Below, piece after piece: positions 15,154 to 23,159 of a stretch of DNA of 23,159 nt. Both the position numbers and the translations under genes were made by a program. The notes beneath the pieces were generated by a model, which searched no databases, was not told the origin of the DNA, and saw nothing but the letters and a program-made list of their open reading frames with translations. Source of the DNA: Propionibacteriaceae bacterium UBA5174 (GTDB lineage Bacteria > Actinomycetota > Actinomycetes > Propionibacteriales > Propionibacteriaceae); NCBI GenBank assembly GCA_002413345.1, contig DHWU01000036.1:1420-24578 (forward strand), read 5' to 3'. Positions within the stretch are counted from its first letter, which is position 1. Every line of letters begins with the position of its first letter.

Positions 15154-15235
15154 GAAACCAGTGTTGCACTCGCCGGTATCCAGATCATGAACGCCAAACT
15201 GTTCGGCCACTGACGCAGTGATGGTCCACAATGGC

Positions 15236-15244
15236 TGGTATACC
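15236..15244 (+). promoter_or_regulatory. Candidate extended -10 promoter for hemB-hemL
   Basis: TGG followed by TATACC fits an extended -10 element in the 112-bp gap between the divergent HAD gene and hemB. A convincing -35 is not seen. Transcription would start close to the AGGAG at 15251, giving a very short leader. Support is weak. Confidence 0.3.
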
Positions 15245-15265
15245 CAGCTGAGGAGCATATTTCGC

Positions 15266-16246
15266 ATGTCAGAGATCGTCCGCAGACCACGACGATTGCG
15301 CGTCACACCCGCCGTAAGGCGGTTGGTGGCCGAAACCCGAGTTCACCCGTCCCAACTGATTCTGCCGGTATTCGTGGCCGACGGTCTGGACGAGCCGCGA
15401 CCGATTAGCTCCCTGCCAGGCGTCGTGCAGCACACCATGGAGTCGGTCCGCGCCGAAGCAGCTCGGGTGGTGGACGCAGGCCTTGGCGGCATCGCACTGT
15501 TCGGCGTGCCTGACATTGACGACAAAGACTCGATGGGGACCGCCGCCTACTCCAGCCAGGGCATTCTCAACCGAGCCATCGAAGCTGTGCGCGCTGAAGT
15601 TGGCGACGAAACCGTGATCATCGCGGACACCTGTCTGGACGAATTCACCGACCACGGCCATTGCGGCATCCTCGACGAGGTGGGCGGCGTCGACAACGAC
15701 GCCACCGTCGAGCTGTACCGCCGCCAGGCCGTCTCCCAGGCCGAAGCTGGCGCCCATTTCGTGGCCCCCTCGGGAATGATGGACGGCCAAGTGCTCGCGA
15801 TCCGCGAAGCTCTCGACGAAGCTGGCTTCTCCGAGACCGGCATCATGGCCTACTCGGCCAAATACGCCTCGGCTTTCTACGGCCCCTTCCGGGAGGCCGT
15901 TGGCTCCTCCTTGCACGGCAATCGGCGCAGCTACCAACAAGATCCGGCCAACCGCCGCGAAGGCCGCCTCGAAGCCAGCCTGGACGAGTTTGAAGGCGCC
16001 GACATTTTGATGGTCAAGCCAGCCAGCCACTATCTCGATGTGCTGGCCGAAGTGGCCGAGGCCAGCCAGGTCCCGGTAGCGGCCTACCAGGTCTCGGGTG
16101 AATACGCCATGATCGCCGCCGCGGCCGAACGCGGCTGGATCGACCGTCAGGCCGCCCTCACCGAAGCCACCACCTGCATCGTCCGCGCTGGTGCTGACAT
16201 CGTGTTGACCTATGCCGCATTGGAGCTTGCCGAATGGCTGCGATGA
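15266..16246 (+). CDS. hemB: Delta-aminolevulinic acid dehydratase (porphobilinogen synthase)
   Basis: HemB condenses two 5-aminolevulinates into porphobilinogen. The protein has 326 residues from the ATG at 15266, which has AGGAG 10 bp upstream. Upstream in-frame codons (from 15218) do not resemble the family. The two active-site lysines are K199 (MAYSAKYASAFYG) and K251 (DILMVKPASHYLD). The metal site reads DTCLDEFTDHGHCG, with C123, D125 and C133. This is intermediate between the three-Cys zinc type and the Asp-rich magnesium type. HEM-type conserved blocks are present (FGVPDIDDKDSMG, VAPSGMMDGQV). It is translationally linked to hemL, whose start overlaps its 3' end. Confidence 0.97.
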   Translation: MSEIVRRPRRLRVTPAVRRLVAETRVHPSQLILPVFVADGLDEPRPISSLPGVVQHTMESVRAEAARVVDAGLGGIALFGVPDIDDKDSMGTAAYSSQGILNRAIEAVRAEVGDETVIIADTCLDEFTDHGHCGILDEVGGVDNDATVELYRRQAVSQAEAGAHFVAPSGMMDGQVLAIREALDEAGFSETGIMAYSAKYASAFYGPFREAVGSSLHGNRRSYQQDPANRREGRLEASLDEFEGADILMVKPASHYLDVLAEVAEASQVPVAAYQVSGEYAMIAAAAERGWIDRQAALTEATTCIVRAGADIVLTYAALELAEWLR

Positions 16247-17538
16247 GTAATGAGACCGCTTTTGCTCGCGCCAGCGCAGTGATTCCCGGCGGTGTGGATT
16301 CGCCAGTCCGCGCCTTCGGCTCGGTCGGTGGCACGCCGCGGTTCATTGATCATGCCTCCGGTGCTTACATCTATGACGTTGATGGCCGCGAATACCTCGA
16401 CCTGGTCGGCTCTTGGGGGCCAGCGCTGTTGGGCCATGCCCATCCTCAGGTAGTGGCTGCGGTACAGACTGCCGCGGCCAAAGGGCTGAGTTTCGGCGCA
16501 CCCACGGTGGCCGAAGCCGAGCTGGCCGAGTTGGTTCGCGCCCGAGTGCCGATTGCCGAAAAGGTGCGACTGGTCTCTACCGGCACCGAAGCAACGATGA
16601 CTGCGATTCGGCTGGCCCGTGGGGCCACCGGACGCGACCTACTAGTCAAGTTTGCGGGCTGCTACCACGGCCACTCCGACGGTCTCTTGGTGGCCGCTGG
16701 TTCGGGCATCGCAACCGCCGGATTGCCAGGTTCAGCAGGTATCCCGGAGCCGATTGCCGCCCAGACGCTCGTGGTGCCCTACAACGATTTTGACGCAATC
16801 AAGGCGGTCTTCGCCGAACGCGGCGATCAGATCGCGGCAGTGATCACCGAACCGGCCGCGGCCAATATGGGCATCGTGCCCCCTGAGCCTGGTTTCAACG
16901 AATTGCTCCGGGAACTAACCAGTGCCCACGGCGCTTTGCTGATCTATGACGAGGTGCTAGTCGGATTCCGGGTTTCAGCCTCAGGTTGGTGGGGCCTAGA
17001 AGGCCGCACCGTAAGCCCGGATCTATTCACCTTCGGCAAGGTAGTCGGCGGTGGCATGCCACTGGCCGCGCTCGGCGGGCGCGCCGAAGTGATGGATCTG
17101 CTCGCTCCGGTTGGCCCGGTCTACCAAGCTGGCACGCTGTCGGGGAACCCGCTGGCCACAGCTGCCGGGATCGCCACCTTGAAACTGGCCGATGCCGCGG
17201 TTTACGCCAAGGTAGATGCCGCTTCGGCCACGCTGTCGGCTGCGGTTACCGAAGCACTCAGCAACGCAGGTGTGCCGCACCGGCTACAGAAGGCCGGGTC
17301 ACTGTTCAGCGTCTTCTTCGGCATCAATGGACCAGTGCGCAACTACGCCGAGGCTCAAACCCAGAATGCAGGTGCTTACCGGGCGTTCTTCCATTCACTG
17401 TTGGACGCTGGGATCGCTTTGCCACCGTCCGCATTCGAGGCTTGGTTCGTCTCGGCGGTTCATGACGACGAGGCTCTCAGTAGGGTCCTGGAAGCACTCC
17501 CAGCTGCAGCGATGGCAGCCCGAGCCAGCTTGAACTGA
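16234..17538 (+). CDS. hemL: Glutamate-1-semialdehyde 2,1-aminomutase
   Basis: HemL is the PLP enzyme that turns glutamate-1-semialdehyde, the product of HemA, into 5-aminolevulinate. The 434-residue length fits. The N-terminus reads ASAVIPGGVDSPVRAFGSVGG, the PLP-contacting segment is VSTGTEATMTAIRLARG, D239 is in LLIYDEVLVGFR, and the PLP lysine is K269 (FTFGKVVGGGMPLAALGG). Two starts are possible. ATG 16234 has GGAG 8 bp upstream and overlaps hemB by 13 bp. ATG 16243 makes an ATGA overlap but lacks a well-placed Shine-Dalgarno, so 16234 is chosen. It is the last gene of the haem region and is followed by a strong hairpin. Confidence 0.97.
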   Translation: MAAMSNETAFARASAVIPGGVDSPVRAFGSVGGTPRFIDHASGAYIYDVDGREYLDLVGSWGPALLGHAHPQVVAAVQTAAAKGLSFGAPTVAEAELAELVRARVPIAEKVRLVSTGTEATMTAIRLARGATGRDLLVKFAGCYHGHSDGLLVAAGSGIATAGLPGSAGIPEPIAAQTLVVPYNDFDAIKAVFAERGDQIAAVITEPAAANMGIVPPEPGFNELLRELTSAHGALLIYDEVLVGFRVSASGWWGLEGRTVSPDLFTFGKVVGGGMPLAALGGRAEVMDLLAPVGPVYQAGTLSGNPLATAAGIATLKLADAAVYAKVDAASATLSAAVTEALSNAGVPHRLQKAGSLFSVFFGINGPVRNYAEAQTQNAGAYRAFFHSLLDAGIALPPSAFEAWFVSAVHDDEALSRVLEALPAAAMAARASLN

Positions 17539-17553
17539 ACCACAAACGGCAAA

Positions 17554-17591
17554 CGTCTTGGTGAGCGCTATTGCTAGCGCTCACCAAGACG
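17554..17591. terminator. Bidirectional hairpin between convergent hemL and pheT
   Basis: A perfect 17-bp stem (17554-17570 with 17575-17591, CGTCTTGGTGAGCGCTA and its complement) encloses the loop TTGC. There is no true U-run on the plus side. The minus side continues TTTGCCGTTTG, slightly T-rich. Its position between two convergent genes supports termination from both sides. Confidence 0.8.
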
Positions 17592-17603
17592 GCCGGCAAC
17601 TGA

Positions 17604-20120
17604 TCAGAAGCTACGCAGCACCGCACCCCAACGCTGGCCTGCAACGGCCACAGCAGCATCGCGGGCAGCCGAAGTCTCGGCATCGGTGAGCGTCCGGTCA
17701 GCTGCCCGGAACCGCAGCGCGAAGGCCAGCGACTTGTGCCCGGCTGGCACCTGGCCACCGGTGAACACATCGAACAGCGCGATCGACTCCAGCAACTCAC
17801 CAGCGCCGGCAACCAGCGCAGCTTGCACCTGGGCAACATCAACTGCCTCTGGCACCACCACGGCAACGTCCTCTTTGGCCACGGGATGGCCCGAGACCGG
17901 CAGAATCGAACCATTCACAGGTGCGGTAACCACCAGCAGATCCAGATCGATCTCCAACGCTGCCGCCCGCTCAGGCAAACCAAACTCTGCGATTACTGCA
18001 GGATGCAGTTCGCCAGCAAAACCAATGGCGATTCCATTCACGCTCAGTTCAGCGCAGCGTCCCGGGTGCCAGGGCATCTGCTCGGCGGCCAGTCGCTTCA
18101 CCGTGACGCCCACCGCAGCGCCCAGCAAATCGGCAAGGGCAAATGCCTGCCGCCAACCAGCGGATTCGCCAGTTCCGTCCCAACCAGGACGGCGCCACTT
18201 CCCAGCCACCACGGCGGCCAAGTGTCTGGGCTGGACCGGCATCGCCGAGGCGATCTCAGCCAGTTCCTGCTCAGTTGGGCGATGCGCCACGCCGGGAATC
18301 GGCGCGGACTTGCCCGAGCCAGCAAAGAACACCGAACCAGTCTCGTACAGGGCCAAATCGTCATTGCCGCGCGAAGTGTTGCGTCCAATCGCTGCAAACA
18401 GCCCCGGCAAGATCGAGGTGCGCAGGTGGGGCTGAGTCTCGGCCAAGGGATTGGCCAACCGCACCAATGAGCGGCGCGAATCCTGCGCTGGCACCCCCAT
18501 CTTGTCCAAGTCTTCGGCGGACGCGAACGGGAAGGTCAGCACCTCCACGAAGCCTGCAGCGGCGGCGGCGCGGCCCACGGCACGTCGGGCCCGCTGCTCG
18601 CGGGTCAAACCGCTTCCCACCGGAGCCGGCGGCACGATTGAGGGAATCTTGTCGAAACCGATCTTGCGGCCAACCTCTTCGACGTAGTCGTAGGGATCGC
18701 GCAGGTCAAGGCGCCAACTCGGCGGCGTGAGCGTCAACTCGGTACCGGCTACGCGCACCTGGCAGCCGCTGACAGTGAGAATCTCGACCACCCGATCAGT
18801 GGCCACCTCGACCCCAAGAATCTGGGACGGCAGGTCCACCGAAATCACCTGGGACGGCGAATCGGGCACGCGGCCAGCCACTGTCTCGGCCGCAGCCAAG
18901 GTGCCGCCAGCCAGCTCCACCAGCAGCTTGGCCGCCAGGTGCGCCGCACTGTAGGCGGCGCCAGCATCGACCCCGCGGTGGAATCGTTTAGAGGCCTCAG
19001 ACGGCAGGTTGTGGCGCCGCAGAGTGCGCGAAATCGTGGCTGAATCGAAATTGGCCGCCTCGATCAGCACCTCGGTAGTGGCCTCGCCCAGCTCAGTGGT
19101 TTGCCCACCCATCACCCCGGCTAAACCGATTGCACCGGTGTCGTCGGTGATCAGCAGATCAGCAGCATCCAAGACTCGAGTCTGGTCATCCAAGGTGACC
19201 AGCTTCTCGCCAGCCCGCGCCTTGCGCACCACGATCGGCCCGCTCAACCTGGACGCGTCGTAGGCGTGCAGTGGCTGGCCGGTTTCCAGCATCACATAGT
19301 TGGTGATGTCGACCGCCAGCGAGATCGAACGCATGCCCGACATCACCAGGCGCCGGGCCATCCACCTCGGGGTCGGCCGGGACGGGTCAATTCCAGTCAC
19401 GCTGAGGGCCACAAACAGCGGACAGGCCGGATCAGCCAATTCCACCGGGTAACCGTCGGATTTGGCTGCCGGGGTAGACAAGGCGACCACATCGGTGAAC
19501 TTCAGCCCAAGGTTTTGGGCGGCCTCGCGGGCCAATCCGCGAATCGAAAGGCAGTAGCCAATGTCTGGGCTGACGTCGATATCGAGCACATCGTCACGCA
19601 ACACCAAGACCTCGGCTGGGTCATCGCCTGGCTTCAACGCGGTGCCGTCGTCCAAGACCTTCGGCAGCACGATGATGCCGGAGTGATCGTTGCCAATTCC
19701 CAGCTCATCCTCGGCGCAGATCATGCCGTCAGAGACGTGGCCGTAGGTCTTGCGCGCCGCAATCTCGAACCCGCCAGCCAAGACCGCACCGGGCAACGAA
19801 ACCACCACCAGATCACCGACGGCGAAGTTGTGCGCCCCACAAATCACACTGCGACAACCGGCCGGGTAGGCCTCATGCGGCTGGTTGTGGTTCGGGCCAA
19901 CATCGACCTGAACCCAGCGGATCACTTTGCCGTTCTTCTGCGGCTCGTCCACGAAGGCCAAGATCTGACCGACCACGATTGGGCCGCTGACATCAGCACC
20001 AACCTCATCGACGGTTTCAACCTCGAGCCCGGCGCGAATCAGCACCTCGGACAGTTCACGTCCATTCATCGCCTGAGGCAGGTCGACATACTCGGCCAGC
20101 CAACTCAACGGCGCCCTCAT
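17604..20120 (-). CDS. pheT: Phenylalanyl-tRNA synthetase beta subunit
   Basis: The beta subunit of the (alpha-beta)2 PheRS carries tRNA binding and editing. The 838-residue protein starts MRAPLSWLAEYVDLP. The N-terminal tRNA-binding OB fold lies at about residues 40-150 (VVGQILAFVDEP, VICGAHNFAVGDLVVVSLPG, DGMICAEDELGIG). The B3/B4 editing region and the B5 region follow. The C-terminal FDX-ACB domain starts near HPVAKEDVAVVVPEAVD and ends GQRWGAVLRSF. The ATG at 20120 overlaps the pheS stop by 4 bp (ATGA), the normal coupling of the two subunits. A hairpin follows its stop. Confidence 0.98.
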   Translation of the reverse strand: MRAPLSWLAEYVDLPQAMNGRELSEVLIRAGLEVETVDEVGADVSGPIVVGQILAFVDEPQKNGKVIRWVQVDVGPNHNQPHEAYPAGCRSVICGAHNFAVGDLVVVSLPGAVLAGGFEIAARKTYGHVSDGMICAEDELGIGNDHSGIIVLPKVLDDGTALKPGDDPAEVLVLRDDVLDIDVSPDIGYCLSIRGLAREAAQNLGLKFTDVVALSTPAAKSDGYPVELADPACPLFVALSVTGIDPSRPTPRWMARRLVMSGMRSISLAVDITNYVMLETGQPLHAYDASRLSGPIVVRKARAGEKLVTLDDQTRVLDAADLLITDDTGAIGLAGVMGGQTTELGEATTEVLIEAANFDSATISRTLRRHNLPSEASKRFHRGVDAGAAYSAAHLAAKLLVELAGGTLAAAETVAGRVPDSPSQVISVDLPSQILGVEVATDRVVEILTVSGCQVRVAGTELTLTPPSWRLDLRDPYDYVEEVGRKIGFDKIPSIVPPAPVGSGLTREQRARRAVGRAAAAAGFVEVLTFPFASAEDLDKMGVPAQDSRRSLVRLANPLAETQPHLRTSILPGLFAAIGRNTSRGNDDLALYETGSVFFAGSGKSAPIPGVAHRPTEQELAEIASAMPVQPRHLAAVVAGKWRRPGWDGTGESAGWRQAFALADLLGAAVGVTVKRLAAEQMPWHPGRCAELSVNGIAIGFAGELHPAVIAEFGLPERAAALEIDLDLLVVTAPVNGSILPVSGHPVAKEDVAVVVPEAVDVAQVQAALVAGAGELLESIALFDVFTGGQVPAGHKSLAFALRFRAADRTLTDAETSAARDAAVAVAGQRWGAVLRSF

Positions 20121-21211
20121 CGTGCCATCCCCTTCAGTGAGCGGCTGAACCGCACATCTCCTTCAACCATGTCGCGCATATCGGCCGCGTTGTTGCGGAA
20201 CATCAGCGTCCGTTCAATGCCCATGCCGAAAGCGAAACCGGAGTAGATCTCGGGGTCGATGCCGCAGGCGGTCAGCACCCGCGGATTCACCACCCCACAG
20301 CCACCCCACTCGATCCAACCCTGAGACTTGCAGGTACGGCACGGCGCGTCCGGATTGCCCACGCTCTCGCCGTGACACACGAAACACTTCAGATCGACCT
20401 CAGCTGAGGGTTCAGTGAACGGAAAGTAATGCGGCCGCATCCGGGTCTCGATGCCCTCACCGAACATGGTCTTGGCCAAGTGATCCAAGGTGCCCTTGAG
20501 ATGCGCCAGCGAGATTCCCTTGTCAATACACAGACCTTCGATCTGATGAAAGACCGGAACGTGGGTGGCATCGAATTCGTCGGCTCGGTAAACCTTGCCT
20601 GGGCACACGATGTAAATCGGCAAATCCCTGGTCAACATCGAACGTGCCTGCACCGGTGAAGTGTGGGTGCGAAGCACCAGATGATTCTCCAACGGCTCTA
20701 CGAACAAGGTGTCGCTGGTGGTGCGCGCCGGGTGATCCGCGCCAATATTCAAAGCGTCGAAGTTGAGCCACTCGGCCTCGACTTCAGGACCCTCGGCGAT
20801 CTGCCAACCCATCGCGGTGAAGATGTCGCTGAGCTTCTCGATCAGCGCGGTGATCGGGTGCTGCGCACCTTCCGGTGTCAACTCCACCGGAAGAGTCACA
20901 TCAATCCGCTCAGCCACTAGGCGGGACACCAACTCTTCGGTGTTGATCTCAACTTCCCGAGCAGTCAAGGCCGTGGCTACTCGCGCCCGCGCAGACCCCA
21001 ACAGCTGACCAGCCTCTTTGCGCTGCGGACCAGGCAAGGTGCCGATGGCACGGTTCGCCAGCGCCAGTGGTGAACGATCACCAGAATGGGCCAGCCTCGC
21101 CTCCTTGAGCTCCGCTGAACTCCCCGCCCCAGCAAAAGCTGCCAAGGCAGCACTCGCTAAGGAATCAATCGATTCTGGGCTCAGATCGGCCTGCGATTCA
21201 GGGCCGGGCAT
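20117..21211 (-). CDS. pheS: Phenylalanyl-tRNA synthetase alpha subunit
   Basis: The alpha subunit holds the class II catalytic core that charges tRNA(Phe). The 364-residue protein begins MPGPESQADLSPESIDSL. An N-terminal helical arm comes first. The class II core has motif 2 around FHQIEGLCIDKGISLAHLKG and motif 3 GFAFGMGIERTLMFRN. A Cys cluster (CFVCHGESVGNPDAPCRTC, then WGGCGVV) may bind a metal. The ATG at 21211 has AAGGAG 8 bp upstream. A longer open frame extends into the methyltransferase gene and is not supported. The gene lies 13 bp after the methyltransferase stop and is probably co-transcribed with it. Confidence 0.98.
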   Translation of the reverse strand: MPGPESQADLSPESIDSLASAALAAFAGAGSSAELKEARLAHSGDRSPLALANRAIGTLPGPQRKEAGQLLGSARARVATALTAREVEINTEELVSRLVAERIDVTLPVELTPEGAQHPITALIEKLSDIFTAMGWQIAEGPEVEAEWLNFDALNIGADHPARTTSDTLFVEPLENHLVLRTHTSPVQARSMLTRDLPIYIVCPGKVYRADEFDATHVPVFHQIEGLCIDKGISLAHLKGTLDHLAKTMFGEGIETRMRPHYFPFTEPSAEVDLKCFVCHGESVGNPDAPCRTCKSQGWIEWGGCGVVNPRVLTACGIDPEIYSGFAFGMGIERTLMFRNNAADMRDMVEGDVRFSRSLKGMAR

Positions 21212-21224
21212 GGACGTCACTCCT

Positions 21225-22043
21225 TCAATTCGACGCACGCTGCGCGCTAGCGCTGGCGTACAGGCACACTGCAGCTGCAGTGGCCAGATTAAGACTCTCC
21301 GCATGGCCGTAGATCGGCACGGCCACTGTGCGGTCAGCAAGTTCGAGATTTTCCACCGGCAGACCCCAGGACTCATTGCCCAGAACCCAGGCCGTCGGCG
21401 CGCTTAGCTCCGCCCCCAACCCGGTCAGGTCAGCCCCAGATGCACCATCGGTGGCAAAGACCTGCAGGCCTGCGTTACGACAGGCGGTGATTGCGTCAGG
21501 TAGTTCCACCCCGACCACCACCGGCAAGTGAAAGATGCTACCCACGCTGGCGCGAACCACCTTGGGGTTGTAGACCTCCACCGAATCCGAGCTCAGGATT
21601 ACCGCATCGGCGCCGAAGGCATCAGCGCAGCGAATCACCGTCCCGGCATTCCCGGGATCGCGAACCTGGGCGCAGATCACCACCAACTTGGGCTTGGCGG
21701 CGAAAACATCTTGTAGCGACACATCAATGTTCTTAGCCACAGCGACCACGCCTTGGGGGGTCACCGTGTCAGTCATGGTGGCCAGGTTCTGTTCGCTCAC
21801 GCCGTAGTAAGGCACACCAGCGGCTTGGGCCGCTTCAACCAGGTCAGTGTTGTCGATGGCCGACGACCAGCGGAAGAAAACCGCTTCGGTCAATCCGGGG
21901 ACGGCCAAGGCCTCCCGCACGGCCTGGCGTCCTTCGACCAGAAACTTGCCAGTGTCCTTGCGTTCATTGCGTCGTTGCAGTGCCCGGGCGGCACGCAACA
22001 AAGCCTGTGACGGCTCAGGTAGTTCGAGTGATCCGACGGTCAT
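21225..22043 (-). CDS. SpoU/TrmH-family (SPOUT) RNA methyltransferase
   Basis: The 272-residue protein has an N-terminal substrate-binding domain (GKFLVEGRQAVREAL) and a C-terminal SPOUT trefoil-knot methyltransferase domain. The three SpoU motifs are visible: motif 1 CAQVRDPGNAGTVIRCADAF, motif 2 WVLGNESWGLP, and motif 3 VPIYGHAESLNLATAAAVCLY. It should 2'-O-methylate a ribose in rRNA or tRNA with SAM. The exact site cannot be told. ATG 22043 has AAGGA 6 bp upstream. The position between rplT and pheS is common in actinobacteria. Confidence 0.93.
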   Translation of the reverse strand: MTVGSLELPEPSQALLRAARALQRRNERKDTGKFLVEGRQAVREALAVPGLTEAVFFRWSSAIDNTDLVEAAQAAGVPYYGVSEQNLATMTDTVTPQGVVAVAKNIDVSLQDVFAAKPKLVVICAQVRDPGNAGTVIRCADAFGADAVILSSDSVEVYNPKVVRASVGSIFHLPVVVGVELPDAITACRNAGLQVFATDGASGADLTGLGAELSAPTAWVLGNESWGLPVENLELADRTVAVPIYGHAESLNLATAAAVCLYASASAQRASN

Positions 22044-22070
22044 CGTCGATCCTTCTGCTGGGAATAGGTC

Positions 22071-22099
22071 GGCCGGGCTCGATGTCTTCGAGCCCGGCC
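22071..22099 (-). terminator. Hairpin after rplT, likely terminator
   Basis: GGCCGGGCTCGA (22071-22082) pairs perfectly with TCGAGCCCGGCC (22088-22099) over a 5-nt loop. It lies in the 74-bp gap between rplT and the methyltransferase gene on the transcribed minus strand. No U-run follows, so it may act as an actinobacterial-type I-shaped terminator or only dampen readthrough into the pheST operon. Confidence 0.7.
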
Positions 22100-22117
22100 C
22101 AGTCTTGCACCTATGGG

Positions 22118-22486
22118 TCAGGCGACGGTGGCCGGCTGATTCTCCTTGGCGATAGCCACCAGCTTGGCGAAGGTAGCCGAATCGTTCACGGCGAGCTCGG
22201 CCAGGATCTTGCGATCGACCTCAACACCGGCGTTCTTCAGGCCGTTGATAAATCGGTTGTAGGTCATGCCCTCGGCGCGAGCCGCGGCATTGATCCGCTG
22301 AATCCACAACGAGCGGAAATCGCCCTTGCGAGCCTTGCGGTCACGGTAGGCATAGGCGTAGGAGTGCAGCAGCTGCTCCTTGGCCTTGCGGTACAGCCGG
22401 GACCGTTGACCCCGGTAGCCGGACGCCTCGTCCAGAATCTCGCGACGCTTCTTCTGCGCGTTCACGGAACGCTTCACGCGTGCCAT
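22118..22486 (-). CDS. rplT: 50S ribosomal protein L20
   Basis: The 122-residue basic protein MARVKRSVNAQKKRREILDE is typical L20, with an Arg/Lys-rich N-terminal half that binds 23S rRNA and RSLWIQRINAAARAEGMTYNRFINGLKNAG as the conserved C-terminal domain. L20 is needed early in 50S assembly. ATG 22486 has GAGGAG 8 bp upstream. It lies 37 bp after rpmI and is the last gene of infC-rpmI-rplT, as in most bacteria. Whether L20 represses this operon here cannot be judged because the infC leader is outside the window. Confidence 0.99.
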   Translation of the reverse strand: MARVKRSVNAQKKRREILDEASGYRGQRSRLYRKAKEQLLHSYAYAYRDRKARKGDFRSLWIQRINAAARAEGMTYNRFINGLKNAGVEVDRKILAELAVNDSATFAKLVAIAKENQPATVA

Positions 22487-22523
22487 ATCTGTTACTCCTC
22501 AGTTTCTTCGTTCTGGACAGACG

Positions 22524-22727
22524 TCACTTGCCGCGCTTGCCAAGAAGCTTGCGGGCTTTCTTGGCGTCACCGGGGGCAAGGACCTGATCGCCGTCCAAGC
22601 GGCGGGTCTGACTGGTCGGCTTGTGCTCGTTCAGGTGCATTTTGCCGGCCTGGCGATGCATAATTTTGCCCGAGCCAGTGACCCGGAAGCGCTTCTTAGC
22701 CCCCGAATGGGTCTTCATCTTCGGCAT
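22524..22727 (-). CDS. rpmI: 50S ribosomal protein L35
   Basis: The 67-residue protein MPKMKTHSGAKKRFRVTGSG is typical L35, very basic, ending KKARKLLGKRGK. ATG 22727 has AAGGA 9 bp upstream. An upstream extension of the frame reaches into infC and has no family similarity. It follows infC by 22 bp. Confidence 0.99.
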   Translation of the reverse strand: MPKMKTHSGAKKRFRVTGSGKIMHRQAGKMHLNEHKPTSQTRRLDGDQVLAPGDAKKARKLLGKRGK

Positions 22728-22749
22728 ATCTTGCGTCCTTATCTTCTTC

Positions 22750-23159
22750 TTACAGGTCGATGTCAGGGTCCATGTTGTCGGCAGGCCCCCGCTTCTTCTT
22801 GTGCGTTCCAGCAGCTTGAGCAGCCGCGCGCAGTTCAACTTCCAGCCGATGCTCCTCTTCAGCAGCAGCGGCCCGGATGGCAGCTTTGGCGGCCTTAGCA
22901 GCTTCCACTTCCACCTTGGCTTCGGTCTTCTTGCGCGTCGGCGACAGGACCATCAGCATGTTGCGGCCGTCCTGTTTTGGCGCGGACTCGATGAAGCCAT
23001 CTTCAGTGACGTCCTCGGCCAACTTCTTGAGCAGGTTGAAGCCCAGCTCAGGTCGGCTCTGTTCCCGTCCGCGGAACATGATGGTGATCTTCACCTTGTC
23101 GCCAGCCTTAAGGAACCGAATCACGTGACCCTTTTTGGTCTCGTAGTCGTGGCTGTCGA
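22750..23159 (-). CDS. infC: Translation initiation factor IF-3, C-terminal part (5' end outside window)
   Basis: The frame runs to the window edge, and the first visible residues, DSHDYETKKGH, lead into VIRFLKAGDKVKITIMFRGREQSRPELGFNLLKKLAEDV, the IF3 C-terminal domain that binds the 30S subunit and keeps it apart from 50S. The start codon and the N-terminal domain are missing only because the window ends, so this is not a truncation. After the domain (about PTRKKTEAK) comes an Ala/Glu/Lys-rich tail of about 60 residues ending NMDPDIDL, longer than in E. coli IF3. Such tails are seen in actinobacterial IF3. The apparent GTG at 23124 is internal. Confidence 0.98.
   Translation of the reverse strand, partial: DSHDYETKKGHVIRFLKAGDKVKITIMFRGREQSRPELGFNLLKKLAEDVTEDGFIESAPKQDGRNMLMVLSPTRKKTEAKVEVEAAKAAKAAIRAAAAEEEHRLEVELRAAAQAAGTHKKKRGPADNMDPDIDL

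Noticed and set aside
19266..20246. A 326-codon plus-strand open frame across pheT and the end of pheS
   Set aside because: It is antisense to two conserved essential genes and lacks any family motif.

Overview
The window looks like a chromosome segment of a high-GC actinobacterium, probably Propionibacteriaceae-like. This rests on three things: the gene order infC-rpmI-rplT-trmH-pheS-pheT, a tetrapyrrole cluster with a fused hemC-hemD and a ferrochelatase with a Cys-rich tail, and an actinobacterial-type II-C CRISPR-Cas9 locus. The family-level guess is an inference from content and no database was searched.

Region 1 (1-5804) is a compact type II-C CRISPR-Cas system. The array has one truncated and 12 full identical 36-bp repeats and 12 spacers of exactly 28 bp. 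It is followed by cas2, cas1 and cas9, all on the minus strand, so the operon order is cas9-cas1-cas2. No csn2 or cas4 is present. Upstream of cas9, on the same strand, is a recognisable tracrRNA gene: a split anti-repeat, two small hairpins and a perfect 10-bp intrinsic terminator. The way the tracrRNA pairs with the repeat shows that crRNAs are read from the plus strand. The array is therefore transcribed toward the cas operon and its leader lies left of the window. A 16-nt inverted piece of the repeat sits between the array and cas2.

Region 2 (5805-17538) is an almost complete haem pathway on the plus strand: hemA, hemE, a radical SAM/SPASM protein, hemY (cgoX), hemH (cpfC), a hemC-hemD fusion, hemB and hemL. 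The first six genes overlap by 4 bp, abut, or are 3 bp apart, and form one operon. A VapBC-like toxin-antitoxin pair with a palindromic operator, and a minus-strand HAD-IIA phosphatase gene, separate hemCD from hemB-hemL. Every enzyme from glutamyl-tRNA to coprohaem is present. The usual last enzyme of the actinobacterial route, HemQ/ChdC, is missing, and the radical SAM/SPASM gene is the obvious candidate replacement.

Region 3 (17554-23159, minus strand) holds translation genes: infC (5' end outside the window), rpmI, rplT, a SpoU/TrmH-type RNA methyltransferase, pheS and pheT. A 17-bp perfect hairpin separates the convergent hemL and pheT genes, and a 12-bp hairpin follows rplT.

The items most worth a second look are the tracrRNA with its repeat-derived neighbours, the radical SAM gene in place of hemQ, and the toxin-antitoxin module inside the haem cluster, whose toxin reading frame runs into the neighbouring gene.
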